Assembly (NCBI RefSeq): GCF_021502655.1
Contig: NZ_JAKFFT010000007.1
Coordinates: forward strand, 248,001-312,000
Source of the DNA: Dyadobacter sp. CY347
GTDB taxonomy: Bacteria > Bacteroidota > Bacteroidia > Cytophagales > Spirosomataceae
Direction: 5' to 3'
Length of the DNA stretch: 64,000 nucleotides
A program made the position numbers and the translations under genes. The notes under the pieces were generated by a model that did no database searches, was not told the DNA's origin, and worked only from the letters and a program-made list of their open reading frames with translations. Each line of letters begins with the position of its first letter. Within the stretch, counting starts at the first letter, position 1. Shown piece after piece: positions 26,801-34,152 of this stretch.

Positions 26801-28187
26801 TATCAATGGGGACGGCTTCGCGGATGTAGTAATTGGCTCATTATATTTTAATAATGGACAAAGTAATGAAGGTGCGGCCGCAATATTCTATGGAGATGCA
26901 ACTGGAATAAAAACCCTTAATCCAATAATTCTGGAAGGCAATCAAACAGACGCGTTAATGGGATCGTCAGTGAGTGCAGCTGATGTAAATGGAGATGGCT
27001 ACAAGGACGTTTTGGTTGGAGCAAGTGGATATACTTCGGGCCAAAGCAAGGAAGGTGCCGTATTTGTATACCATGGATCTGAAACTGGTCTTGTTACAAG
27101 TCCAGCAGCGATGATTGAGGTAGATGAGCCGGGCGTGCAGTTTGGCTATTCGCTGTCTGGTGCGGGTGACGTAAACGGCGACGGTTTTGAAGATGTTATT
27201 GTTGGGGCTCCAAAGTTTAATGCTGCTGGTCGTGGTTTTGTTTATCATGGAAACGGGCCTGGCATCGGCACCAACTTCAACTACGGTTTAGCGATAGCAA
27301 ACCTCAAATTATACAACAGCGACCTGACCACTAACCTTAATAAAGACAATCTCGGGAAAGACGATTTTGGTTTGGGGTTATTTGCGAAATCATTCCTCGG
27401 TCGAAATAAGGGAAAGTTGGTTTGGGAGATTATTGGGCAGGGAGAGACTTTCTCACATGCCAGCCCGATCACGAACAGTACGCAATTCACCGGTCAGGGA
27501 AATTTAACGGATTTGCAGGCGACAGCAGCAACAGAGCTTAAAAGTCTGGTGACTAAAACGGCCTTCTTGAATAAAATAAGAGCACGTGTTAAATTCAGTC
27601 CGGTATTGGCGATTACCGGTCAGGTGTATGGGCCGTGGCGATATGAAAATTCTTCTATTCTTGCAGATCCGAGTGTTTTGCCGGTGGAATTAATCCGGTT
27701 TGATGCGAAAGCTGTTGAGAAGCAGGTGAATCTGACCTGGGAAACGGCGACGGAAGTGAACAGCGACTATTTTGAGCTGCAACGCAGCGAAGATGGTAAA
27801 GAATGGGAGCAAATCGGAATGGTCTATTCTGCTGGTGACAGCAAGAAACCGAATACATACAGCTTCGTGGATTTCAAACCTCAGATTGGTTTGAACTACT
27901 ATCGTATGAAAATGGTGGACCGTGATAAAACTTTTGCGTACAGTTCTATCAAAGCTGTCACGGTTGAAGGAAAGCAGACAAAAGTATTCCCAAATCCGGT
28001 GTCGACCACGTTGAACATTGAATCTGAAATCCCAAATACTGAAGTTGTAATCTACGATGTTTCAGGAAAAGAAATAATGTCTCATAAGAATGAAAAGGGT
28101 ATCAAAAGTGTCGATGTGAGTCGATTAACGCCCGGCGGTTATTTGATTAAGCTTGGGAATAAATCCTTTCACATGATCAAAAAATAA
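23868..28187 (+). CDS. Secreted protein with 14 FG-GAP repeats and T9SS sorting domain
   Basis: 1439 residues from ATG 23868. A TTG at 23826 would add 14 residues ahead of the signal peptide MKKNYLYGTLMLLLIACG and is less likely. An N-terminal region of about 275 residues lacks repeats. Fourteen integrin-alpha-like FG-GAP units follow (24.70-27.25 kb), each centred on A-G/A-D-x-N-G/A-D-G-x-x-D-V with a calcium loop. Fourteen repeats would make two seven-bladed propellers. A spacer, a fibronectin-like module (LPVELIRFDA to YYRMKMVDRDK) and a type A T9SS domain (VFPNPVSTTLNIES to the end) complete it. The role is probably surface adhesion or binding; the ligand is unknown. The signal peptide also shows a lipobox-like LIAC. 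Confidence 0.88.
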   Translation: MKKNYLYGTLMLLLIACGLTLQHQWTKGDLFKKSALPKNRFSNADLKTGKLSENKSVPDSALATIYSSIAAREYHVTKDPATGIPQSPNRKQNLRAYYKPGTFTVKNRVDSAGHNFHLTLKTEGVYADSEKLFISKTDISTTISENKVQLKQGILTEEYINNEAGVRQNFIVSEAPTGTKNLEIRLRPEGLQVKDLHRNQLQFYSANDVEDAVEKLTYDGLKCWDANGKELPATLSYKEGLVQIAVNTTSATYPITIDPIVTSGNPANANAQLVGKQQEAQSGFAVASAGDVNGDGYSDVIVGAPLFDSSKPNQGAFFIYFGASSGLNTNGILVTGDNKVADAYFGSALSGAGDVNGDGFSDVVVGSWGYSNQDFEEGAAYIFYGSQAGINLTGTKIESDLFIARFGKSVASAGDINGDGFSDVIIGAPGFSNGENREGGAYIYLGSQTGISSLASYVLESNQSLSDYGSSVASAGDINGDGFSDVVVGAYKYDNAVETDLGAAFIYMGSASGMPSTPAVILLGQQQSAQFGYAVSTAGDLNGDGYSDVIIGSPNYTNGQNGEGAVSVYMASFGGLGISKTAKVLIEGGQSGGAFGRSVACAGDVNGDGFSDVIVGEPLRDNGANLKEGRAIVYFGSFSENLNLKSIISSSQAGAELGNSVASAGDVNGDGFSDVIVGAPLYDKNVTDDGIALVFHGSSASLEVNASMVILNAGADMGFSVSKAGDVNGDGFDDVIVGAPLYGNSANDEGAAFVYYSDENGVDLGTMLIVSMGQALANFGYSVAAAGDVNADGYDDVIIGAHQYNMAGLSDTGAGFVYYGSPSGLSLAITNVVYLPKASAHAGKSVSSAGDVNADGFDDVIVGVPFYDDGVQFNEGAFLISYGSKNGIKSGPGVVFEGNQTGEEMGNSVSSAGDINGDGYDDVVVGAYKFSNNPNTPEEGAAFVYYGNLYGLQSAPTLLELNNKTKSWTGWDVAGAGDINGDGFADVVIGSLYFNNGQSNEGAAAIFYGDATGIKTLNPIILEGNQTDALMGSSVSAADVNGDGYKDVLVGASGYTSGQSKEGAVFVYHGSETGLVTSPAAMIEVDEPGVQFGYSLSGAGDVNGDGFEDVIVGAPKFNAAGRGFVYHGNGPGIGTNFNYGLAIANLKLYNSDLTTNLNKDNLGKDDFGLGLFAKSFLGRNKGKLVWEIIGQGETFSHASPITNSTQFTGQGNLTDLQATAATELKSLVTKTAFLNKIRARVKFSPVLAITGQVYGPWRYENSSILADPSVLPVELIRFDAKAVEKQVNLTWETATEVNSDYFELQRSEDGKEWEQIGMVYSAGDSKKPNTYSFVDFKPQIGLNYYRMKMVDRDKTFAYSSIKAVTVEGKQTKVFPNPVSTTLNIESEIPNTEVVIYDVSGKEIMSHKNEKGIKSVDVSRLTPGGYLIKLGNKSFHMIKK
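24700..27250 (+). repeat. Array of FG-GAP coding repeats (about 180-200 bp each)
   Basis: Fourteen diverged copies of a unit whose core encodes SAGDVNGDGFSDVIVGAP. Neighbouring copies share runs of DNA identity (for example GATGTxAATGGxGATGGATTTAGCGATGT), pointing to unequal duplication and possible copy-number change. Confidence 0.85.
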
Positions 28188-28204
28188 AATACAACATTCA
28201 GTGC

Positions 28205-28251
28205 ATATCCCCGGTTCCGAAACACCCCAGAACCGGGGATATACATTTTTT
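28205..28251. terminator. Strong stem-loop terminator between convergent genes
   Basis: Perfect 13-bp stem: 28205-28217 with 28230-28242 (ATATCCCCGGTTC/GAACCGGGGATAT), then a T run. It terminates the FG-GAP gene and reaches the end of the methyltransferase gene on the other strand. Confidence 0.9.
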
Positions 28252-28828
28252 ATATCTTCACCGCAATCACAATCCCCGTTGCCCAAACCTGTTTCGTTAA
28301 AACCAGGTCTGTTCTTTTCTCGAGGTCTTCGATCAGTTTGATGGCTTTTAGATCGTGGCCTTCGGGCCAGTTGGGTTGGGGGAGCATGTCGTCGATGATG
28401 TAGTAGCCGCCTTTGTTTAGCATGTCCAGCACTTCGTCGAGCATCAGGTATTTGCCGTGCCAGGTGTCGGCGAAAATGTAGTCGTATTTTTGTGTGAGGT
28501 TGTTTTCAACCCATTCGCCGCCGTCGCTTAATGTTAAGGTAAGCCTGGGATCTGCGCCCAGATGATCCTGGGCAATGGCCAGAAATCCGGCTTCATTGTC
28601 AATCGAAACTAAGGTAGAGGCAGCGTCCATGCCGTCGAGGATCCAGGCGGTGGATAATCCGGTGCCTGTGCCGAGTTCCAGGAATTTGCCCGCTGGTTTT
28701 GACGCTGCTAAGGTTTTGAGCAAAGAACAAGTCTGAATGTCGGATGCCATGGTGAAGCCGGATGCTTTTGTGGCATTGTCGATTGCGGTGTAAGCTTTGG
28801 GTAATGGGTGATTGATTTCCTGGTTCAT
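28250..28828 (-). CDS. Class I SAM-dependent O-methyltransferase-like protein
   Basis: 192 residues from ATG 28828 (MNQEINHPLPKAYTAI). An upstream in-frame ATG at 28891 would add a 21-residue unconserved-looking tail. The SAM site is FLELGTGTGLSTAW, followed by the acidic residue in VSIDNEAG, then FADTWHGKYLML and GGYYIIDDMLPQPNWP. This order resembles the O-methyltransferase family 3/caffeoyl-CoA type. The substrate is unknown. It is divergent from the metallopeptidase gene. Confidence 0.8.
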   Translation of the reverse strand: MNQEINHPLPKAYTAIDNATKASGFTMASDIQTCSLLKTLAASKPAGKFLELGTGTGLSTAWILDGMDAASTLVSIDNEAGFLAIAQDHLGADPRLTLTLSDGGEWVENNLTQKYDYIFADTWHGKYLMLDEVLDMLNKGGYYIIDDMLPQPNWPEGHDLKAIKLIEDLEKRTDLVLTKQVWATGIVIAVKI

Positions 28829-28930
28829 TGTCGGCTTATTTGTTTTATGTGCTAAACTTATGCAATAATTATCACTGACGTATATTGGCATGGTTTTTAT
28901 TGACTTGATAGCATCTAAACATCTGAAAAT

Positions 28931-29779
28931 ATGCGTTGGCAGGATTTACGAAGAAGTGGAAATGTTGAAGACCGCCGTGGAATGTCCGGTGGCGGAAAAG
29001 TTGCGATCGGCGGGATCGGAATGATCATTGTGCTGGCAATTGGACTCTTAACCGGTCAGGATCCTGGCGAAATTTTAGGGAACCTGCAAGGGACGGAAAC
29101 CCAGCAACCCGCTCAGACACGTCCACCCGGACCACTTCCGGATGATAAAACTGCCGATTTCGTCTCTGCTGTTCTGGGTAGTACAGAAGATGTTTGGGGT
29201 GAAATTTACAAAGCAAATGATGCGCAATACGAGCAGCCAACCCTGCAAATGTTCGAAGATGCAACCCAAAGCGCGTGCGGCGGCGCATCTTCTGCTATGG
29301 GGCCGTTTTACTGCCCTGCCGATCAGAAAGTATACATTGATCTTGATTTTTGTAACGAATTGCGCGACAGGTTTAAAGCACCGGGAGACTTCGCCGTGGC
29401 CTATGTTGTGGCCCACGAAGTAGGACACCATGTGCAGAATTTGATGGGAGTTTCAAGCCAGCTTCAGGAACAGCGCGGTAGGATCAGTAAAGAAGAATAC
29501 AATAAGCTGTCAGTGAAATTAGAGCTTCAGGCGGATTTCTTTGCAGGTGTTTGGGCCAATCATGCACAACAAATGGAGAAGATCCTCGAACCGGGCGACC
29601 TGGAAGCAGCATTAACCGCAGCCAATGCGATCGGGGACGATAAGCTTCAGAAGGAATCGCAGGGTTATGTGGTTCCCGATGCGTTTACGCATGGAAGTTC
29701 AAAACAAAGAATGTATTGGTTTAAAAAAGGTTTTGAAACCGGAGACTTAAATCAGGGGAAATACGAGGATATCAGGTAA
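28931..29779 (+). CDS. Neutral zinc metallopeptidase (YpfJ/KPN_02809 family)
   Basis: 282 residues, matching the family length. The N-terminus is the family's RWQDLRRSGNVEDRRG, followed by one membrane anchor (about 23-43, GKVAIGGIGMIIVLAIGLL) and a Pro/Gln-rich linker. The zinc site is His162-Glu163-x2-His166-His167 (VAHEVGHHVQNL), with Glu198 in LELQADFFAGVW as third ligand. A conserved cysteine pair (ACGG, FYCP) precedes it. It is a membrane-tethered protease facing the periplasm, by inference; its target is unknown. Confidence 0.9.
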   Translation: MRWQDLRRSGNVEDRRGMSGGGKVAIGGIGMIIVLAIGLLTGQDPGEILGNLQGTETQQPAQTRPPGPLPDDKTADFVSAVLGSTEDVWGEIYKANDAQYEQPTLQMFEDATQSACGGASSAMGPFYCPADQKVYIDLDFCNELRDRFKAPGDFAVAYVVAHEVGHHVQNLMGVSSQLQEQRGRISKEEYNKLSVKLELQADFFAGVWANHAQQMEKILEPGDLEAALTAANAIGDDKLQKESQGYVVPDAFTHGSSKQRMYWFKKGFETGDLNQGKYEDIR

Positions 29780-29852
29780 GGGAACTAACCGCGATCTTGC
29801 AACGGAACTTATTGGAAATCCATTTTCGTTACCAGCTCATAACTAGTATTTT

Positions 29853-30776
29853 ATGCAGTTTCGCGGTTCCCGGCCATTTTTTGTTATACTCACATTGCTG
29901 AGCGCGCACGCCATGTGCCAGTCGCTTAAACCCGGACTTGAAGGAATGGCGCCGTCGAAATGGTTGACGATCCGAAATACGCATGCGCCGGGCAAAACGT
30001 ATCGTTTTAATGGAACGGATACCAAAAGATTTTCGCAGGAAGAATACTTCATGCGTGCCTGGGTCCCGCTCGTTCATAATAAAAAAATGGCTGTGCTGCT
30101 TGGCCCCAATTACCGCACAGAACAGCTTGAATTTAAAAGTACGGGTGAAAATCCGATAAGCCATATGGAAGGCTGGAACCTGCGGACATTTGCGCTGGAC
30201 CTTAATTCTGTTGTCAAACTGGATAGCAGTTCTTGGTTTATTTTTACTTCGCATATGAATAAAAGCGGTGATTTCGGGCGATTGTTCTGGTCGGAAATTC
30301 CTATTAACTATACATTATCCGCTTCGTTCCTGCGTAAGAAAAGCGCTAATAAAGAAGTTGGATTTGGTGTCATGATGAACAAGAGTTTCAGGGTTACGGT
30401 GCTTCCTGTATTTATTTTTAACTACAATTTTTCTGACAATTCCGGACTGGAAATGATGCTTCCCAAAAAGATCGCTTTCAGGAAAAACCTTTCGCCTTCT
30501 GATATCATTTACCTGAAATCGGAAGCGGTGAGCCGGACCTATTATCTGCATGAGTTCAATAGCGATGCATTGGGCGTTTGCCGTCGTGTAGACATTGATT
30601 TAGGCATGTCGTATAACCGCAAGATCGGCAATTATGCCGGGGTTGAGCTGTTTGCAGGTTATCGACAAAACATTTCCAACCGATTAATTGAAGGTGCTGT
30701 TCCTGTACAAACTTCGGGATTTGCAGGCACCATTGAGCTTTACGTTCAGCCTCCTAAATTTAAAAGAAGGAAATAA
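29853..30776 (+). CDS. Outer membrane beta-barrel-like protein (possibly DUF6268)
   Basis: 307 residues with a signal peptide (ending AHAMCQ). The body alternates hydrophobic and polar residues in short strands (MAVLLGPNYRTEQLEF, VGFGVMMNKSFRVTVLPVFIFNYNF, YAGVELFAGYRQNISNRL), as in small barrels. The pattern fits the DUF6268 family, by memory only. Neighbours give no function; the metallopeptidase lies 73 bp upstream on the same strand. Confidence 0.65.
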   Translation: MQFRGSRPFFVILTLLSAHAMCQSLKPGLEGMAPSKWLTIRNTHAPGKTYRFNGTDTKRFSQEEYFMRAWVPLVHNKKMAVLLGPNYRTEQLEFKSTGENPISHMEGWNLRTFALDLNSVVKLDSSSWFIFTSHMNKSGDFGRLFWSEIPINYTLSASFLRKKSANKEVGFGVMMNKSFRVTVLPVFIFNYNFSDNSGLEMMLPKKIAFRKNLSPSDIIYLKSEAVSRTYYLHEFNSDALGVCRRVDIDLGMSYNRKIGNYAGVELFAGYRQNISNRLIEGAVPVQTSGFAGTIELYVQPPKFKRRK

Positions 30777-30955
30777 AGCCATTGCGTAATTTTCGGTTAC
30801 TTAATTGATATTATCGGTTATTTATATCAAGGATTAATTAATTGGGTTGATATTGATGCAGGTGAAATCTGGAGGTTTATATAGCCTGAATTTTTTATAG
30901 AAGTTATTATGATTAATTTCGCCCGACATAACTGCTAATTTTAATTCATAATTTT

Positions 30956-31426
30956 ATGAAAGCTAAATCAATTAAGTTTTTTTCACCTCAGGAAAATCTT
31001 CCAAAAGGTGAGGTGACCAAATCAAAGGCTAAACCGGCCGGCTACATTTCTGCAACAGGTAAGATCGTTCTTCCGGTTGCTGCTCTTGAAGAATTGGGAA
31101 TAGAAGCTGATTCTACACGCTTCAAAATCGGAACGGATCAGGGAAAAAGAAAGATCAATACTGTATATCTGATCCCTTCTACCGAAAATACAGATACATT
31201 CGAATTGGTAAAAAGTGGCAGAGGATATGTAATTCCTTTGGCTATTATTTTGAAGCAGGGAGGCGTAGCTTTTGACACAACAAAATACACATTTACAGCC
31301 ACGCCATTCAATTATGAAGATGGCGTTGTAGGTTACGAATTGGCATTGGCAAGTTCTGAACCAAAGCCGGCTTACACCGGAAAGCCTCGTGGCCGTAAGC
31401 CAAAAGCTGTTGAGCAGGAAGGATAA
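30956..31426 (+). CDS. Conserved small hypothetical with AT-hook-like tail
   Basis: 156 residues, no signal peptide or membrane segment. The N-terminus is basic, the middle has a SpoVT/AbrB-like feel (YISATGKIVLPVAALEELGIE), and the C-terminus is KPRGRKPKA, an AT-hook-like GRP-type motif. This suggests a DNA-associated cytoplasmic protein, but the function is unknown. The start ATG at 30956 is preceded by a 179-bp AT-rich leader. A good terminator follows. Confidence 0.75.
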   Translation: MKAKSIKFFSPQENLPKGEVTKSKAKPAGYISATGKIVLPVAALEELGIEADSTRFKIGTDQGKRKINTVYLIPSTENTDTFELVKSGRGYVIPLAIILKQGGVAFDTTKYTFTATPFNYEDGVVGYELALASSEPKPAYTGKPRGRKPKAVEQEG

Positions 31427-31458
31427 AATAACCTGTCTATTTTTCAAGTTATTATATT

Positions 31459-31502
31459 AAAAAAGCCGTAATTGATCGCAGGATTGGTTACGGCTTTTTT
31501 TA
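31459..31502 (+). terminator. Intrinsic terminator after the AT-hook-like gene
   Basis: Stem 31459-31471 with 31488-31500 (AAAAAAGCCGTAA/TTACGGCTTTTTT), ending in a T run. The flanking A and T runs let it work for the convergent Crp gene as well. Confidence 0.88.
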
Positions 31503-31542
31503 ATTGTATTTTAATTTAAATGTAACCTGTTATCACATCATG

Positions 31543-32145
31543 TCAACGGCTTTTATCAAAATTAATGCTCTTAAGGCACCGGCTGAATGTTGCCGGAGTT
31601 GTGCCTAGATAGGTGGCAATATAATGATCGGGAATACGCCGGAATAAGGACGAAGGCTGATTTACATAATGTTCAATGCGCTGTTCAACAGACAGATATT
31701 TAAAAACTTTTACCCGGTCTGTGAAATTAATTAAATGCTGTTCGAGCAATTTTACAGCCAGGCCTGCCATATACGCATCCTCTTCCACAAGCTTCCTGTA
31801 GGCGTCGTACCCTATGGCATATACGATCGTATCTTCCAGCGTTTCCAGCACTTCATTTGATAGTTTTTGTAACAAAAAACTCTCGGCAATGCAAACAATG
31901 TCGCCATCTGAAACGAGCAGAGAAGTAATGTCCTCGGAACCGCGCAGATAATATGTGCGCATAACCCCTTTTTCGATCAGGTAAAGATTTGGGCTGACCT
32001 GTCCGAGATCCACCAGAATCCGCCCTTTGGGAATGATAAAACGTTTCAGATTTTTAGTGAAACGTTCCTTCACTTCTTCGGACACCATGAATTGCGAGGC
32101 CTCGAGTATGCGGTCCAGGGGCTTTATTTCTTCTCCGGTTTTCAT
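31543..32145 (-). CDS. Crp/Fnr family transcriptional regulator
   Basis: 200 residues from ATG 32145 (MKTGEEIKPLDRI); an in-frame ATG at 32211 would give 222. An N-terminal cyclic-nucleotide-binding-like beta-roll (about 25-115: FIIPKGRILVDLGQVSPNLYLIEKGVMRTYY) precedes a helical dimer region and a C-terminal helix-turn-helix (IPDHYIATYLGTTPATFSRCLK). The classic cAMP-pocket arginine/serine pair is not obvious, as in many Bacteroidota members, so the ligand is unknown. It diverges from the barrel-protein gene at 32277, a possible target. Confidence 0.85.
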   Translation of the reverse strand: MKTGEEIKPLDRILEASQFMVSEEVKERFTKNLKRFIIPKGRILVDLGQVSPNLYLIEKGVMRTYYLRGSEDITSLLVSDGDIVCIAESFLLQKLSNEVLETLEDTIVYAIGYDAYRKLVEEDAYMAGLAVKLLEQHLINFTDRVKVFKYLSVEQRIEHYVNQPSSLFRRIPDHYIATYLGTTPATFSRCLKSINFDKSR

Positions 32146-32276
32146 GAAAATCTTGTCGTAGAACAACGTATAACTGTGTCGCAGGACAAGATATAAATTA
32201 ATATCATTCAAGTTACTTTGATCAGGACATAAACGATGATCCGATTGCCCTTTTCATCCTTAAACAAAACCTGACC

Positions 32277-32849
32277 ATGAGAACGCTAATTTTACAAATC
32301 GCATTTTTGAGTTGCACCATTATTCCATGCATTGCACAGGATAAAGGAAAAAGTGAGCTTGCTATGAGTTTCGGCATTATGCCAACAGAAGACATCCTTT
32401 CAGAGTTTTTCATGACCGCCTTGTTAACAATGGCTGGCCGGCTACCGGAGAAAAATTTTGACGACAGGGCATTCGCTTTGACGTACAAATATCATCTTAC
32501 CGAGCGATTCGCATTGGGAGCGAGCGTCGCATACAACGCGGCTGCCCATGAAACCAGATTTTTAAATTGGTCTGATTATGATCCTCGCCCTAAAACAGTC
32601 TCGTTCGCTGTTGAAAGTAATTTCTTTTACCTGAAAAGGCCCAAAGTTAATTTGTACGCTTCAATGGCTGGCGGTTTTTTTGCTTCCTCAAAAAAGGCTT
32701 ATGACGGAATTTCCGATGAAACCCAGATCCTGCCAACACTACATTACTCACCCATCGGTGTGCGCGTTGGAAAAGGCGTAGCAGGTTTTGTTGAGCTGGG
32801 ATATGGTTTCAAAGGAATGGTCAACGGCGGGCTGAGTATAAGATTTTGA
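32277..32849 (+). CDS. Small outer membrane beta-barrel-like protein
   Basis: 190 residues with a signal peptide (ending CIAQ). Strand-like segments (RAFALTYKYHLTERFALGASVAYN, TVSFAVESNFFYL, VGKGVAGFVELGYGFKGM) and a terminal GGLSIRF fit an eight-strand OmpA/OmpW-like barrel. No family was recognised. It is divergent from the Crp/Fnr gene, and its promoter lies in the shared gap. Confidence 0.65.
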   Translation: MRTLILQIAFLSCTIIPCIAQDKGKSELAMSFGIMPTEDILSEFFMTALLTMAGRLPEKNFDDRAFALTYKYHLTERFALGASVAYNAAAHETRFLNWSDYDPRPKTVSFAVESNFFYLKRPKVNLYASMAGGFFASSKKAYDGISDETQILPTLHYSPIGVRVGKGVAGFVELGYGFKGMVNGGLSIRF

Positions 32850-32939
32850 TTGGTTACCCAACCTTTGGGCAAACCCGCGTAGTTTATTTTATTGACAGGC
32901 TGCAAACCACTTGTCATTTATCATTTAAACTACAAAGTC

Positions 32940-33548
32940 ATGAAAGTAGAAAAGCTGATTATTTTCGCCATTTTCCTTGGACTGATCCAACTTGCCGCCT
33001 GCGAGCGAGGTAAAATCAATGATCCGGGACCTAATTCGCTTAGAGAAGCCGCTGATTCTCTCGGTCAATATCCGGGAGATTCCCTGCCCCCAGACAGCAT
33101 TTATAAACCTGATACGTTGGTTGACTGGACCGACAGCCTGCCTAATGTTGACACGGTGAGCCGGCAGCCCATAAAAGCAGGGGATGAGTTTTTGATCACC
33201 CCGGCAATCCTGGCGGATTCGCTGGCTTACCTGCGGCTGGAAGTTGTGACTAAAAAACATTATTCATGTAAAGAAAACTACATTCGGTACGCGGCAGTGA
33301 ACGTCTTTGGGAAGATCGACGTCAGGCTGGAGGAAATTACGGCATTAGGGCCTTGCGAAACCGGTACTTCTCCTTCCAAAGCGACTATCTACTTCAATCG
33401 AAACAACATTAGTCCGGATTCTACGTATCAACTTCAAATAACTGCCAGCGGAAAGCAATATAATGGCTCGCTTAAAAAGTCCGGGACTGGATATGCGATC
33501 ACCTGGCCTTATGAAAGCGGGATTATTTTTACAAAGAAATCAATATAA
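32940..33548 (+). CDS. Hypothetical lipoprotein
   Basis: 202 residues from ATG 32940; a longer frame from 32892 lacks a sensible signal. MKVEKLIIFAIFLGLIQLAAC gives a lipobox with cysteine 21. A Pro/Asp/Ser-rich segment (about 30-75) is followed by a compact domain with two cysteines (YSCKENYIRY and GPCETG) that may pair. No family was recognised. It precedes the sigma factor gene by 69 bp on the same strand. Confidence 0.68.
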   Translation: MKVEKLIIFAIFLGLIQLAACERGKINDPGPNSLREAADSLGQYPGDSLPPDSIYKPDTLVDWTDSLPNVDTVSRQPIKAGDEFLITPAILADSLAYLRLEVVTKKHYSCKENYIRYAAVNVFGKIDVRLEEITALGPCETGTSPSKATIYFNRNNISPDSTYQLQITASGKQYNGSLKKSGTGYAITWPYESGIIFTKKSI

Positions 33549-33574
33549 TTCAGGGAAAGCGATTACGAATTTTT

Positions 33575-33603
33575 AACCGCCGGGAATATTAAGCCTGGCG
33601 GTT
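33575..33603. other. GC-rich hairpin before the sigma factor gene
   Basis: AACCGCC (33575-33581) pairs with GGCGGTT (33597-33603), extended by GG/CC across one G-T pair. It has no T tail, so termination is doubtful. It ends 14 bp before the TTG start of the sigma gene and could affect its translation or partially attenuate it. Confidence 0.45.
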
Positions 33604-33617
33604 CCTAACATTCCGGA

Positions 33618-34151
33618 TTGGATCATTTAGAAGAAATATTAGCGGGTTGCAGGCGTCAGGAGCGCCAAGCCCAGGAGAAGCTGTACCGCCAGTTTTATCC
33701 TGTGCTTTTTGCATTGTGCCGCAAATTTTTCGACGACAAACACGAGATCCTGACAGCCGTTAATAATGGAATGTTGAAGGTTTTTAAAAATATAGATCAG
33801 TTCGACGATCAAAAAGGAGCATTCTTCAGCTGGCTTTACACCACAGTCAGAAATGCAGCCCTTACACAGCTAAGGGATCAGAAAACACAGCAATTTGATT
33901 ACGACGAAATTGATGATAAAATGGGTTTCGAATCCGCTGAAAATCCGTTCGATAAACTGAGCGCATCGGATGTCATCGTTTATCTGAATGCGTTACCTCT
34001 GGCCACTCGCCGGGTTTGCGGATTGTTTTATGTGGATGGGTTTAGCATTAAAGAGATCGGGGAGTCGCTGGATATTTCCGACGGCACTGTGAAATGGCAT
34101 TTGAGTGAAGGCCGCAAAAAGCTAAAAGTAATTTTTGAAAAGATCTTTTAA
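33618..34151 (+). CDS. ECF-type RNA polymerase sigma factor
   Basis: 177 residues from TTG 33618, the only start giving the full sigma-2 region (LEEILAGCRRQERQAQEKLYRQFYP). Sigma-2 follows with FFSWLYTTVRNAALTQLRDQ, then a linker and sigma-4 (about 115-170: LPLATRRVCGLFYVDGFSIKEIGESLDISDGTVKWHLSEGR split by the recognition helix). It directs RNA polymerase to a small regulon. The next gene, starting 1 bp after the stop (or overlapping by 17 bp with a TTG start), is its probable partner. Sigma genes paired with membrane/barrel proteins are common in Cytophagales. Confidence 0.9.
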   Translation: MDHLEEILAGCRRQERQAQEKLYRQFYPVLFALCRKFFDDKHEILTAVNNGMLKVFKNIDQFDDQKGAFFSWLYTTVRNAALTQLRDQKTQQFDYDEIDDKMGFESAENPFDKLSASDVIVYLNALPLATRRVCGLFYVDGFSIKEIGESLDISDGTVKWHLSEGRKKLKVIFEKIF

Positions 34152-34152
34152 T

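Noticed and set aside
24700-27250. Regularly spaced repeats that might suggest a CRISPR array
   Set aside because: They are in-frame coding repeats (FG-GAP) with a spacing near 180-200 bp and diverged copies.
33575-33603. Hairpin as an intrinsic terminator for the lipoprotein gene
   Set aside because: No T run follows on either strand, so it is listed only as a hairpin of unknown role.
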